From NCBI GenBank assembly GCA_028287895.1, contig JAQBOV010000029.1:62001-126000 (forward strand): a stretch of DNA of 64,000 nt, given 5' to 3'. The notes beneath the pieces were generated by a model. The model had not been told where the DNA came from. It searched no databases and was given only the letters and a program-made list of their open reading frames with translations. Source of the DNA: Mucilaginibacter sp. GTDB taxonomy: Bacteria > Bacteroidota > Bacteroidia > Sphingobacteriales > Sphingobacteriaceae. Numbering within the stretch: the stretch's first letter is position 1; every line of letters starts with the position of its first letter. Shown here in pieces: positions 8,931 to 17,560 of this stretch. Position numbers and translations under genes: made by a program.

Positions 8931-9944
8931 ATGACCCTACCCCAGCGAATCCACTCGAAACTGTCCAGGGAAACCAAATACCTCCGCAGGGACATCGGGC
9001 ATTTATTGGGCTTTGATGAAAAATTTTACAGCAATGCAAGAGGAAGCCGCATCATGATCTATCACGGCATCTGCCTGAAAGACCATACCCGCTTCAATCC
9101 TATTTTTCTCAGGTTGAAAACATTTGAACGGCACCTGCAATTTTATCAAAAGTATTTTAATGTTGTTTCGCTTGAGGATTTTTACCAGCAGCGCTTTAAC
9201 CCTGATAAATTCAATATTTCGATCACCTTTGATGATGGATATGCAAATAATCACAAGTATGTATTATCTTTATTACACAAATATCAACTTCCTGCTACTT
9301 TTTTTGTTACTGCAATAAGAGCAACGGGCTTTGACATTTTATGGAACGATTTTTTGGGTATTGTGAGTAAATATGGGCCTGCAAAGCTTCTGTACAAAAA
9401 TGAACAATTTTACAAGGGGCCTTTTAATAAATACATATCAGAAAGCAGCGGTGAGGGCATGGTTGAAATGCTTCGCTCGGGCGGTTTTGATATTAAAGCA
9501 GAAATGATGAAAATATTGTATCCACTGGCCCCCTACAGGGAGAACAAACCTAACGATGCTGATTATTGGCTGCAGATGACCCCCGGGCAAATCAGGGATT
9601 TGTCATCCTCGCCCTTTGCAAGCATTGGCTCACATGGCTATTATCATAACGATCTGGCGCGCATCGGTATCGATGATGCTGCCCAGGAGTTGGTGCGCTC
9701 CAGGCACTATCTCGAAAATATAACCAGACAGCCGGTCAATAGCCTGGCTTTCCCTTATGGCACTTATACCCCCGATGTGGTTAAAGCCGCCAAAAATGCG
9801 GGTTATAAGCAATTGCTGTGTATGGATTTTCATTTTGCTGAAAATTATTCAGACCCCGCAATGAAAGAACGGTTTACCGTAAACCCATTGATAAATACGC
9901 TTAACCAGATGCACGCAACGATAACGGGAAGTTATGAGCGATAA
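8931..9944 (+). CDS. Polysaccharide deacetylase family protein (NodB homology)
   Basis: A 337-residue protein with the NodB motifs in order. TFDDGYANN gives the catalytic base and metal aspartate (about residue 100). GSHGYYHNDL gives the His-x4-His metal ligands (about 235). AFPYGTY gives the substrate-groove motif (about 280). The family removes N- or O-acetyl groups from GlcNAc-containing polymers or lipid-linked sugars. There is no clear signal peptide, so it may act in the cytoplasm on a precursor, as in several exopolysaccharide clusters. Its end overlaps the start of the GNAT gene by 11 bp. Confidence 0.87.
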   Translation: MTLPQRIHSKLSRETKYLRRDIGHLLGFDEKFYSNARGSRIMIYHGICLKDHTRFNPIFLRLKTFERHLQFYQKYFNVVSLEDFYQQRFNPDKFNISITFDDGYANNHKYVLSLLHKYQLPATFFVTAIRATGFDILWNDFLGIVSKYGPAKLLYKNEQFYKGPFNKYISESSGEGMVEMLRSGGFDIKAEMMKILYPLAPYRENKPNDADYWLQMTPGQIRDLSSSPFASIGSHGYYHNDLARIGIDDAAQELVRSRHYLENITRQPVNSLAFPYGTYTPDVVKAAKNAGYKQLLCMDFHFAENYSDPAMKERFTVNPLINTLNQMHATITGSYER

Positions 9945-10884
9945 TATTCAAAAAAAGGGCTATCATATTGAACGGCTAAGTAAGTTAAATCTTAATGCCC
10001 TGTATAAATTATATCACGTTGTTTATGGCAGGGTAAATTCAGTTGATCATTTTGAGAAAAAATATGATACCGCTTATACCGGTGTTGAATGTACCGGTTA
10101 CGTTGCCTTTGATGAACAAAAAAATCCAATCGCCTTTTATGGCGTTATTCCCTGCTTCATCAGGTATGGCGACCAGTTATACCTGGCCGCCCAGTCAGCA
10201 GATACGATGACCCATCCCAAATACCAGTTTAAGGGTTTGTTCGTGCAACTGGCCAATCTTACTTTTGATCTTTGCAGAGAAGAAGGTATCAGCCTGATTT
10301 TTGGTTTCCCGAATCAAAACTCCTTGCACGGTTTTTTGGTAAGACTAAAATGGCAAATGACGGAAACACTGGATTATTACAATATACCGACTGGTATGGT
10401 TTCCTTTGAGGGTATGTCCAAAAAAGTACCTTTTCTTAAAAAAGCGTACGAACAATACCAGCAATATATTTTGAAAGACTATTTAATACCAACAAAGGGC
10501 ATTGAAAATTCGGCGTTTAAGGATGGATTTGCCGGTGTAAACAGGAATGCGCACTACCTTAACTATAAAACCTATCACGATACCCAGGTGATCAAGATCG
10601 GCGATGCCTTATTATGGATAAAGATCAAAAACGGATTTATTATCGGGGATATTAATTGCCGGGATGAAGATTTTGACAGTATAATGGCTGAAGTAAAAAA
10701 AATCGCTCTTAAGTTAGGTTTAAAACAAATTCAGTTTCATACCAGCCATCAAACCAGGTTATCCGCTTTATTTTCATCAAGATATGATGCTGACCCTTCG
10801 TTTTATGTACTCTTTAAGGATCTTGGCTCTAATATCCCCCTGGATAAAATCAAATTCACCTATGCTGATGTGGATACTTTCTGA
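9934..10884 (+). CDS. GNAT-fold N-acetyltransferase-like protein
   Basis: A 316-residue protein resembling the GNAT/FemAB-like proteins found in exopolysaccharide clusters. The N-terminal half has the acetyltransferase beta-strand pattern (TGYVAFDEQKNPIAFYGVIP) and a THPKYQFKGLFVQL segment. The latter corresponds to the acyl-CoA pyrophosphate-binding loop of GNAT enzymes, where (R/Q)xxGxG/A is usual and KGLF is seen here. The C-terminal half is less typical. Its position directly after a deacetylase suggests it re-acylates the freed amino sugar. It overlaps the deacetylase by 11 bp and lies 27 bp before the GT4 gene. Confidence 0.75.
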   Translation: MSDNIQKKGYHIERLSKLNLNALYKLYHVVYGRVNSVDHFEKKYDTAYTGVECTGYVAFDEQKNPIAFYGVIPCFIRYGDQLYLAAQSADTMTHPKYQFKGLFVQLANLTFDLCREEGISLIFGFPNQNSLHGFLVRLKWQMTETLDYYNIPTGMVSFEGMSKKVPFLKKAYEQYQQYILKDYLIPTKGIENSAFKDGFAGVNRNAHYLNYKTYHDTQVIKIGDALLWIKIKNGFIIGDINCRDEDFDSIMAEVKKIALKLGLKQIQFHTSHQTRLSALFSSRYDADPSFYVLFKDLGSNIPLDKIKFTYADVDTF

Positions 10885-10911
10885 GTTCAGCTGCGATTAA
10901 TCCTGCCCTGT

Positions 10912-12006
10912 ATGAAATTCCTTTTCACCAGTTACCTTTTTATCAAAGAATATAGCAGTCCGGAAACCTGGATAGACCGCATTAAAGCCTATACCGGCAT
11001 ACTGGAAGCGTTGGCAAGAAACAATGAGGTCATAAGCATTGAACAGATAGATTACCAAGGGGAATATGTAAAGGACGGCGTTCAGTATTATTTTAAGCGT
11101 TTTAACCGGCCAAACTCCTTATTCCCGTGGGATTTGCATGGCTTTATTAAACGTCAAAAGCCGGATGTTGTGGTTATCCAAAGCCTGCATTATCCGCTGC
11201 AGGTTATCCAGTTACGGCTACAATTAGGAAGAAAAACAAAAATCATCGTACATAACCATGCAGAAAAGCCGTTCCGAGGCATAAAAAAATACCTGCAAAA
11301 AATAGCCGACTTATGTACAGATGCTTATCTATTTGCATCGCACGATATGGGGGCTGAATGGGTAGAAACGGGCACCCTGGCATCCATCCGAAAAATACAT
11401 GAAGTAATGGAAGTATCGTCGGTATTTTCACCTATGGACAGGGCTGTTGCAAAACAACGAACAGGAGTTGCAGATGGCCTTATTTTTTTATGGGTGGGCC
11501 GGCTGAACGAGAACAAAGCCCCCCTGACGGTGGTAAAAGCATTTTTGCAATTTGCCGTATTGCAGCCCTCAGCACGCTTGTACATGATCTATCACACAGA
11601 AGAACTGCTGGCAGAACTGCAACAGCTATTGGATAAATCGACGCATAAAAATGCGGTGTTACTGATTGGTAAGGTTCCGCATATGGAGCTGCAGTATTGG
11701 TATAATAGCGCAGATATTATCCTTTCGGGCTCTCATTACGAAGGAAGCGGTACGGCCGTGTGCGAAGCGATGTCCTGCGGCTGCATGCCGGTGGTCACCG
11801 ATATTTTCTCTTTCAGAATGATCACCGATAACGGCAGATGCGGACTGTTATACCAGGCCGGGGACGAAGCGGGGCTGTTAGCCGTATTGCGCCAAACGCA
11901 GCAAATGGATATCCGGGAAAAACAAAAATTATCACTGGAGTATTTCAGGAGCACCCTTTCTTTTGAGGCCATTGCAGGCAGAATTCAGCAGATTGCGGCA
12001 TTGTAA
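10912..12006 (+). CDS. GT4-family glycosyltransferase
   Basis: A 364-residue GT-B enzyme. The C-terminal donor-binding domain contains the EX7E motif (HYEGSGTAVCEAMSCG) and the preceding FLWVGRLNENKAP strand typical of GT4. The N-terminal acceptor domain is shorter and includes PDVVVIQSLHYP. It probably transfers a sugar from a nucleotide-sugar donor onto a lipid-linked or soluble acceptor in the cytoplasm. It is the last gene of the rightward operon, and its final 22 bp overlap the end of the oppositely oriented GT4 gene. Confidence 0.88.
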   Translation: MKFLFTSYLFIKEYSSPETWIDRIKAYTGILEALARNNEVISIEQIDYQGEYVKDGVQYYFKRFNRPNSLFPWDLHGFIKRQKPDVVVIQSLHYPLQVIQLRLQLGRKTKIIVHNHAEKPFRGIKKYLQKIADLCTDAYLFASHDMGAEWVETGTLASIRKIHEVMEVSSVFSPMDRAVAKQRTGVADGLIFLWVGRLNENKAPLTVVKAFLQFAVLQPSARLYMIYHTEELLAELQQLLDKSTHKNAVLLIGKVPHMELQYWYNSADIILSGSHYEGSGTAVCEAMSCGCMPVVTDIFSFRMITDNGRCGLLYQAGDEAGLLAVLRQTQQMDIREKQKLSLEYFRSTLSFEAIAGRIQQIAAL

Positions 12007-13058
12007 TCAAACAGTTTCATCATCGCTTTACAGGTATCAATGATCATATAAGGAGATACCGAATTGCAATCAGGCGCAGAATCTTCCAAAAGCGCATGCA
12101 CTGTATTTACCATATCACCTTTTGATTTTGCAAAATGCCAGTTTTTGATCTCAGCATCCATCGGGCGAACAAAGCTTACCACCCGGGCACCTGCATACAA
12201 AGCTTCCGGACAAACCACACCAAAGCCTTCATAAGCCGAAGGGTGTACAAATACCTTAGTCCTTTGCATTAAGGCCAGCACGGAGGCATGCGGCAACTCA
12301 CCGGTCAATACTATATTATTTTCCAGGCAAAGGTTTTTTATCATCACACTCAATAATTGGTGTTCAGGGCCGCCGCCACAAATAACTGCTTTAATCTCAG
12401 GAAAAGAATTGCGCAAGGTGCTTACCGTGTTCACCAACGTGGAAAACTGTTTTAACGGAATCAGGGAACCTGCGCCTAAAATATCGATGTCCCGTTCGGC
12501 AGGTGCCCTGCCGAATAAGTCTGGGTCAATACCCACCGGAATAACACGGGCAGGTTTTATCGAATAGTTCTTATAAAACTCCTTAGCGATAAAATCCGAT
12601 AAGGCAACTAAGGACTCGGCCTGCGGTTTTATCCGTTTAAAATATTTATTGCCAGATCTGGCATCCTGCCCCAGTATCCAGCAAAAGTGTTTCAGGCTAT
12701 TCCGTTTTGCGAAAGCGCTTGCTATATAAGCACAGTCGCCCATCCAGAAACTCAACAGTCCTATCAACTGGTATTGCTTATTCAACCGGCGCAGTGTTAT
12801 CGAAACGCGACTCCAGTTAACCAAACGGCAAAGCTTACCTTTATTTCGTCCGCCAAAGGATATCACGGTAACATCATTCCATTGATATTGGGCAAAAACG
12901 AAGGGGTATTCAAAGGCTAATACGATCACATTAAGCTCAGGGAAATTCTGTTTTAGATTTTTCACAAACACCTGCTGGGCCGGCACACAGGTGCTGTCCT
13001 GCTCGTTTTCGGGAAAGCCCGGACTTAAAATTACCAGTGTTTTGGCCAGCTCAGTCAT
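11985..13058 (-). CDS. GT4-family glycosyltransferase (second copy)
   Basis: A 357-residue GT-B enzyme with the GT4 signature SAYEGFGVVCPEALYAG near the C-terminus and an IDILGAGSLIPLKQF strand before it. It is clearly diverged from the neighbouring 10912-12006 enzyme. It lies convergent to that gene and overlaps it by 22 bp. At its own start it overlaps the ABC exporter gene by 8 bp, so it is probably translated together with the transporter. This couples sugar addition to export. Confidence 0.88.
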   Translation of the reverse strand: MTELAKTLVILSPGFPENEQDSTCVPAQQVFVKNLKQNFPELNVIVLAFEYPFVFAQYQWNDVTVISFGGRNKGKLCRLVNWSRVSITLRRLNKQYQLIGLLSFWMGDCAYIASAFAKRNSLKHFCWILGQDARSGNKYFKRIKPQAESLVALSDFIAKEFYKNYSIKPARVIPVGIDPDLFGRAPAERDIDILGAGSLIPLKQFSTLVNTVSTLRNSFPEIKAVICGGGPEHQLLSVMIKNLCLENNIVLTGELPHASVLALMQRTKVFVHPSAYEGFGVVCPEALYAGARVVSFVRPMDAEIKNWHFAKSKGDMVNTVHALLEDSAPDCNSVSPYMIIDTCKAMMKLFDYNAAIC

Positions 13059-14745
13059 CTAATGAGATTACTTTATTACAAAACGATAAGCCCGCTTTAT
13101 TATGCGTAATGAAAATGATCATTTTATCTTGTTCAGCAAGCGATTGCAACCTGCTTAAAATAGCATTTTCTGATAGCTGATCCATTTCGCCAAAAGGCTC
13201 ATCCAGGATCAGCAGATCAAAGTCATGGTACATGGCTCTTGCCAGCATGATTCTTTGCCGTTGTCCGCCGCTCAGGTTTTTACCATTCTCGGCGATGACA
13301 AGATTTCCGCCTTGCCCATACTGCCCAAGCAGCGTATCAAGTCCGCAAAAATCAATCACTTCCTTTAATTTGATCTCATCATGGCGGCCCTCGTGCAAGG
13401 TGATATTATTCCGTACGGTATCATTTATAAAAAAGGGCTGCTGTTTGATGTAGGATATCCGGCTCCGGTAATCCTGCCGCTCCCGGGATGTTCTTATTCG
13501 ATGATTAATGCTGACCAGGCCATCCTCCTGCTCAATAAAGCCTAACAGGATGTGCATCAACGTTGTTTTTCCACGACCTGAATTGGCTGAAATGCCAACA
13601 AAATCGCCAGGGGCAATTTCAAAACTCAAGCCGTTTAAAACCGGATGACCATTGTACTTAAAATTGATCTTCTCAAATCCGATCGAGTGAATTGTTTCAA
13701 TTGGTTTTATTGTGGGGCTTGTTTTATTGTCATCGCTAAGGAGGTCATCCAGGGTAAATTCGTAGGTTTTCATTTGGCCGGCACTGTTCAGAATTTTAAC
13801 CATCCCCGGAATAATTTTATAGGCTGCAGCTATAAATATGCCAATCGTGAGCAGGTCGACGGCGGGTGTACGGGCCGACCATTTATTGATCACGATCAAT
13901 ATAAAAAATCCCAGGATGGCAAAAACCTCTATCAGTCGCCCGGGCAGGGACTGCAGGATCTGCTGCGTACAAATATACCCGTTTAGCTGCTGCTGCTGCC
14001 GGTAATACCGGCCGGCAAAAAAATCGTCCTTGCCATAAATATTACTTTCGATGTAGCCAGCCAATGCTTCTTTCAAATTTTTCAGCGTGTCACTGTTTGT
14101 TTTTTTAATATGCCGGCGGACGTATTTTAATTTCCTTTTCAGCAACCATCCTAAAAGGATCACGGTAGGCATTAACAAAATAAACAAAAGGAAAAACAAG
14201 CTGGCATGATACAACACAATAGCGCAAATACTGAATAGCACCAGTACGCATTGCGAAATGATCTGCTGGAAACCAGCCAGAATATAATTACTAAACTCGA
14301 TGGGCTGATGACTGATCTTACGGATATAAACTGAGGAGTCTATATTAACAAACCGGATATAATCTTCTTTAAGATATTGCCGTATGTTACGTTCGGACAA
14401 ACGGGAAGCCACGCTGTAAATAAAACGGAACCTTGAGGCAGCTATTAAATAGGCGATCCAATTTTTTATGCCGAATAGTACAAAAAACACGCTGATAAGC
14501 AATATGGAATCCTTATTAGTGAGCCAGTGAGGCAGCCATGACAGATATGGCAGGTCGGAATTTTTGATATAAAAGTTGATTACCAGAATGGTCAGGCCCA
14601 GAAAAGCGATATCGAGCGCACTGATGACTATGTCCAAAAAGATGAGCAGAAATAATCTTACCCGCTCTTTTTGGTCCAGTATATTTAAAATACCTGATAA
14701 AAATCGCACAAAACTAATTAAATTAGAGTGACGGCCGGAAAACAA
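13051..14745 (-). CDS. ABC transporter with fused permease and ATPase domains (exporter type)
   Basis: A 564-residue half-transporter. About six membrane segments (residues 20-310) are followed by an ATPase domain (345-564). That domain has a Walker A-like loop (ANSGRGKTT), the signature LSGGQRQR, Walker B (LLILDEPFGE) and the H-loop (FITHNK). The first Walker A glycine is Ala, a departure from GxxGxGK[ST]. The architecture fits exporters such as PglK/MsbA-type lipid-linked oligosaccharide flippases and peptide exporters. No N-terminal C39 protease domain is present, which argues against a bacteriocin exporter. It leads a two-gene unit with the GT4 enzyme and probably exports the island's product. 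Confidence 0.88.
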   Translation of the reverse strand: MFSGRHSNLISFVRFLSGILNILDQKERVRLFLLIFLDIVISALDIAFLGLTILVINFYIKNSDLPYLSWLPHWLTNKDSILLISVFFVLFGIKNWIAYLIAASRFRFIYSVASRLSERNIRQYLKEDYIRFVNIDSSVYIRKISHQPIEFSNYILAGFQQIISQCVLVLFSICAIVLYHASLFFLLFILLMPTVILLGWLLKRKLKYVRRHIKKTNSDTLKNLKEALAGYIESNIYGKDDFFAGRYYRQQQQLNGYICTQQILQSLPGRLIEVFAILGFFILIVINKWSARTPAVDLLTIGIFIAAAYKIIPGMVKILNSAGQMKTYEFTLDDLLSDDNKTSPTIKPIETIHSIGFEKINFKYNGHPVLNGLSFEIAPGDFVGISANSGRGKTTLMHILLGFIEQEDGLVSINHRIRTSRERQDYRSRISYIKQQPFFINDTVRNNITLHEGRHDEIKLKEVIDFCGLDTLLGQYGQGGNLVIAENGKNLSGGQRQRIMLARAMYHDFDLLILDEPFGEMDQLSENAILSRLQSLAEQDKMIIFITHNKAGLSFCNKVISLDD

Positions 14746-14880
14746 CCTTTATAATAAGATTACGGGTGGGAAACCCCGATGGTTGCCTGCAGACGATTTT
14801 AGGATTTTTAGCTTTACCGGATTGCTTGAAAATTGAATCCAAGCGATCAAAACAATCTCTTTAATCCCGAAATCGTGTCT

Positions 14881-15651
14881 TTAATAAGGCGAGGGACTGG
14901 TAACGGTCCATCCGCCATCAACTACCAGGCTTTGCCCGGTGACGTGCCTTGAATGGGGCGACACTAAAAAGAGTACGGCACCGGCAATATCCTCCACGGT
15001 GGCAGCCTTGCCCATCGGGGTTAGGCGCGACCAGGTTTTTTCGTAATTGTCATCCTGCAGGGTACGCTCCGTAAGGGTTGCGCCTGGGGCGACCGTGTTG
15101 ATGGAAATGTTTAATGGAGACAGCTCAATAACCAGGCCTTTTGCCAGCATTTCCAGGCCGGCCTTGGTCATGCCGTAGGCAGCCAGGTTTTTATGGGCCT
15201 GGTGTCCCGTTACTGATGACATGAGTAAAATACTTCCGCCCCCCTGGCCCTGCTTTTTCATCTGGATAGCTGCTTTCTGCGCTAAAAAGAAACTGCCGGA
15301 CAAATTCAGGCCAATAACGCTTTGCAGGGCTTCGGGCTGATAATCTAAGAATTCACCATAAGAAGTGATGCCGGCATTGGCTATAGCGATGGTTAAAAAG
15401 CCGAATTTGTCAACGGCCTCGTCCACCATTTTTTTAATGAAAGTGATATCAGCCGCGTCGCCCGGCAGAGGATGGCATCTGCCGCCTAACCTATTGATAA
15501 CAGCGGCGGCCCTGCTTGCCAGTTGCTCATCAATATCGTTCAATAAAACCGATGCCCCTGCTAAGGCCAGTTGCCGGGCGATCTCGAAGCCTATACCCTG
15601 CCCTGCTCCGGTGATGATGGCTACCTGGTTGGTGAATCTGCTATCTTCCAT
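14881..15651 (-). CDS. SDR-family oxidoreductase (gluconate-5-dehydrogenase/FabG-like)
   Basis: A 256-residue classical SDR. The TGAGQGIG cofactor motif is near residue 15, NAG is near 93, and the catalytic Ser and YxxxK lie in MSSVTG and YGMTK. The C-terminal GQSLVVDGGW is typical. It is the last gene of the leftward fucose operon, after the IlvD/Edd dehydratase. Likely roles are oxidation of a 2-keto-3-deoxy sugar acid or of an aldose. The locus has two other SDRs whose sequences fit fucose steps better, so this one may serve a related sugar or be redundant. The specific substrate is inferred from context only. Confidence 0.8.
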   Translation of the reverse strand: MEDSRFTNQVAIITGAGQGIGFEIARQLALAGASVLLNDIDEQLASRAAAVINRLGGRCHPLPGDAADITFIKKMVDEAVDKFGFLTIAIANAGITSYGEFLDYQPEALQSVIGLNLSGSFFLAQKAAIQMKKQGQGGGSILLMSSVTGHQAHKNLAAYGMTKAGLEMLAKGLVIELSPLNISINTVAPGATLTERTLQDDNYEKTWSRLTPMGKAATVEDIAGAVLFLVSPHSRHVTGQSLVVDGGWTVTSPSPY

Positions 15652-15676
15652 AACTTTAATTACTCATTTAATAAGG

Positions 15677-15752
15677 TCATTCGAACCTACCCGCGGCAGG
15701 CAGGCGGCAGCGAGAAATCCGCTATGTGCATTTAAGCATGTTATATAAGATC
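15677..15752. repeat. Dispersed palindromic element, copy 1 (TCATTTCGAACGA family)
   Basis: The gap between the SDR and dehydratase genes contains a TCATTCGAAC end, an internal GCAGCGAGAAATC word and an ATAAGATC word. The same order occurs at 20101-20191 and, on the opposite strand, at 35420-35531. This copy is the most decayed, with only one recognisable end. Confidence 0.5.
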
Positions 15753-15786
15753 CCCGCCTGTTCTCTTAACACTGTATGATTCAAAC

Positions 15787-17505
15787 CTAATGTGAATCCT
15801 TATGTATCTGGCTGCCGCTGCCGCCTTTTAAAAAGTCCAGATCGGCACCCAAATGGGCCTGCTCGACGTGCTGCTGGTAAAGGTAAACATATCCGCGTGA
15901 AGCCATATCTGCATTAAGCACTAATTGTTGTTTTCTTTCTGCGATCTGTTTATCTGAAAGCTGCACGTTCAATGACCTGTTTTTAAAGTCGAGTTCAATG
16001 AGGTCACCATCCTGTATCACCGCTATTGTACCGCCGACTGAAGCCTCGGGCGACACGTGCAATACGACCGTTCCAAAGCCGGTGCCGCTCATCCTGCCGT
16101 CAGAGATGCGTACCATATCAGTTACACCCTTTTCCAGCAGTTTTTTGGGGATAGACATATTGCCCACTTCAGGCATGCCGGGATAGCCTTTTGGACCGAC
16201 ATTCTTGAGTACCATCACGCTGGTTTCGTCCACATCCAGATTCGGGTCATCAATACGCGCTTTGTAGTCATCAATATTTTCAAAAACCACTGCTTTCCCG
16301 GTATGCTGCATCAATGCGGCAGTTGCCGCCGAAGGTTTCATCACTGCCCCATGTTCGCACAAATTACCTTTGAGCACGCTGATACCAGCAATTGGATTGA
16401 AGGGGGCATCAATGGCAGCAATCACATCACGGTTGTAACAGGTGCTGTTTTGGTAATGGCCGGATATGGGCTTGCCTGTGACGGTCAAAGCATCTTTATT
16501 TAAGACCCCGTCCAGTTCCTTCATCACTGCCGGGATACCGCCTGCGTAATACAGATCCTCCATAAAATATTTACCCGAAGGCTGCAGATTGGCGAGCAGC
16601 GGGACTGCTTTGGTACCGGTATCAAAATCATCAATGTTTAAATTAATCCCGATGCGTCCGGCAATCGCCAGTAAATGAATAATAAAATTCGTAGAACCGC
16701 CTATTGCCGCATTGGTGATAATAGCATTTTCAAAAGCCTGCGGGCTAAGCACGTCTGACAGTTTAAGATCTTCCCTTACCATATCCACAATCCGCATACC
16801 GGACAGATGTGCCAAAACTTTTCTCCTTGAATCAGCCGCAGGTATGGCCGCGTTTTCCGGCAGCGTCAAGCCCAAAGCTTCAGCCATTACAGCCATGGTA
16901 GAGGCCGTACCCATTACGGCACAATGCCCCCTGCTGCGCGACATACAGGCTTCGGCGATATTCATTTCTTCTTCCGACATCCGGCCCGCACGCTGTGCCT
17001 GGGAAAAACGCCATACATCGGAAGTGGCAATATCATGCCCCTGGAATTTACCGGTAAGCATAGCACCGCCCGAGACGACGATAGTAGGAATATTCACACT
17101 GCACGCCCCCATGATCAAAGCAGGGGTGGTTTTATCGCAGCCGCAAAGCAGTACTACCCCATCCAGCGGGTTGGCGCGTATGGATTCCTCCACATCCATG
17201 CTCACCAGGTTGCGGTACAGCATAGCGGTCGGCTTGATCAGCGTTTCGCCCAATGACATGACCGGGAACTCTACCGGAAAACCGCCGGCTTCATAAATGC
17301 CATGTTTGACTGACTCGGCCAGTTCACGGAAATGCGCATTGCAGGGCGTTAGTTCAGACCAGGTATTGCAAATACCGATCACCGGCTTGCCCTTAAACTC
17401 ATGTGCCGGAATACCCTGGTTCTTCATCCACGAGCGATAGATAAAACCATCCTTACCCGTTCTGCCAAACCATTCGCTGCTGCGGAGTTTTTTGTCTTTC
17501 ATCAT
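15787..17505 (-). CDS. IlvD/Edd-family sugar-acid dehydratase (arabinonate/fuconate type)
   Basis: A 572-residue member of the pentonate/hexonate dehydratase branch. Cluster ligands are expected at C55 (TPCNAH), C123 (CGCDKTTP) and C195 (RGHCAVMG), matching the spacing of the [2Fe-2S] L-arabinonate dehydratase. S473 (RMSGT) corresponds to its catalytic serine. The C-terminal QQHV...DLDFLKG...KDSH block is characteristic of this branch and absent from dihydroxy-acid dehydratase in branched-chain synthesis. In this locus it probably converts L-fuconate to 2-keto-3-deoxy-L-fuconate. A second, unrelated dehydratase is at 22383-24041, so the division of labour is open. Confidence 0.9.
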   Translation of the reverse strand: MMKDKKLRSSEWFGRTGKDGFIYRSWMKNQGIPAHEFKGKPVIGICNTWSELTPCNAHFRELAESVKHGIYEAGGFPVEFPVMSLGETLIKPTAMLYRNLVSMDVEESIRANPLDGVVLLCGCDKTTPALIMGACSVNIPTIVVSGGAMLTGKFQGHDIATSDVWRFSQAQRAGRMSEEEMNIAEACMSRSRGHCAVMGTASTMAVMAEALGLTLPENAAIPAADSRRKVLAHLSGMRIVDMVREDLKLSDVLSPQAFENAIITNAAIGGSTNFIIHLLAIAGRIGINLNIDDFDTGTKAVPLLANLQPSGKYFMEDLYYAGGIPAVMKELDGVLNKDALTVTGKPISGHYQNSTCYNRDVIAAIDAPFNPIAGISVLKGNLCEHGAVMKPSAATAALMQHTGKAVVFENIDDYKARIDDPNLDVDETSVMVLKNVGPKGYPGMPEVGNMSIPKKLLEKGVTDMVRISDGRMSGTGFGTVVLHVSPEASVGGTIAVIQDGDLIELDFKNRSLNVQLSDKQIAERKQQLVLNADMASRGYVYLYQQHVEQAHLGADLDFLKGGSGSQIHKDSH

Positions 17506-17560
17506 AGGTTACCTTTATAGCGGTGGGTTTGAAATTCATCACTATGAAATTGCAAAAACT

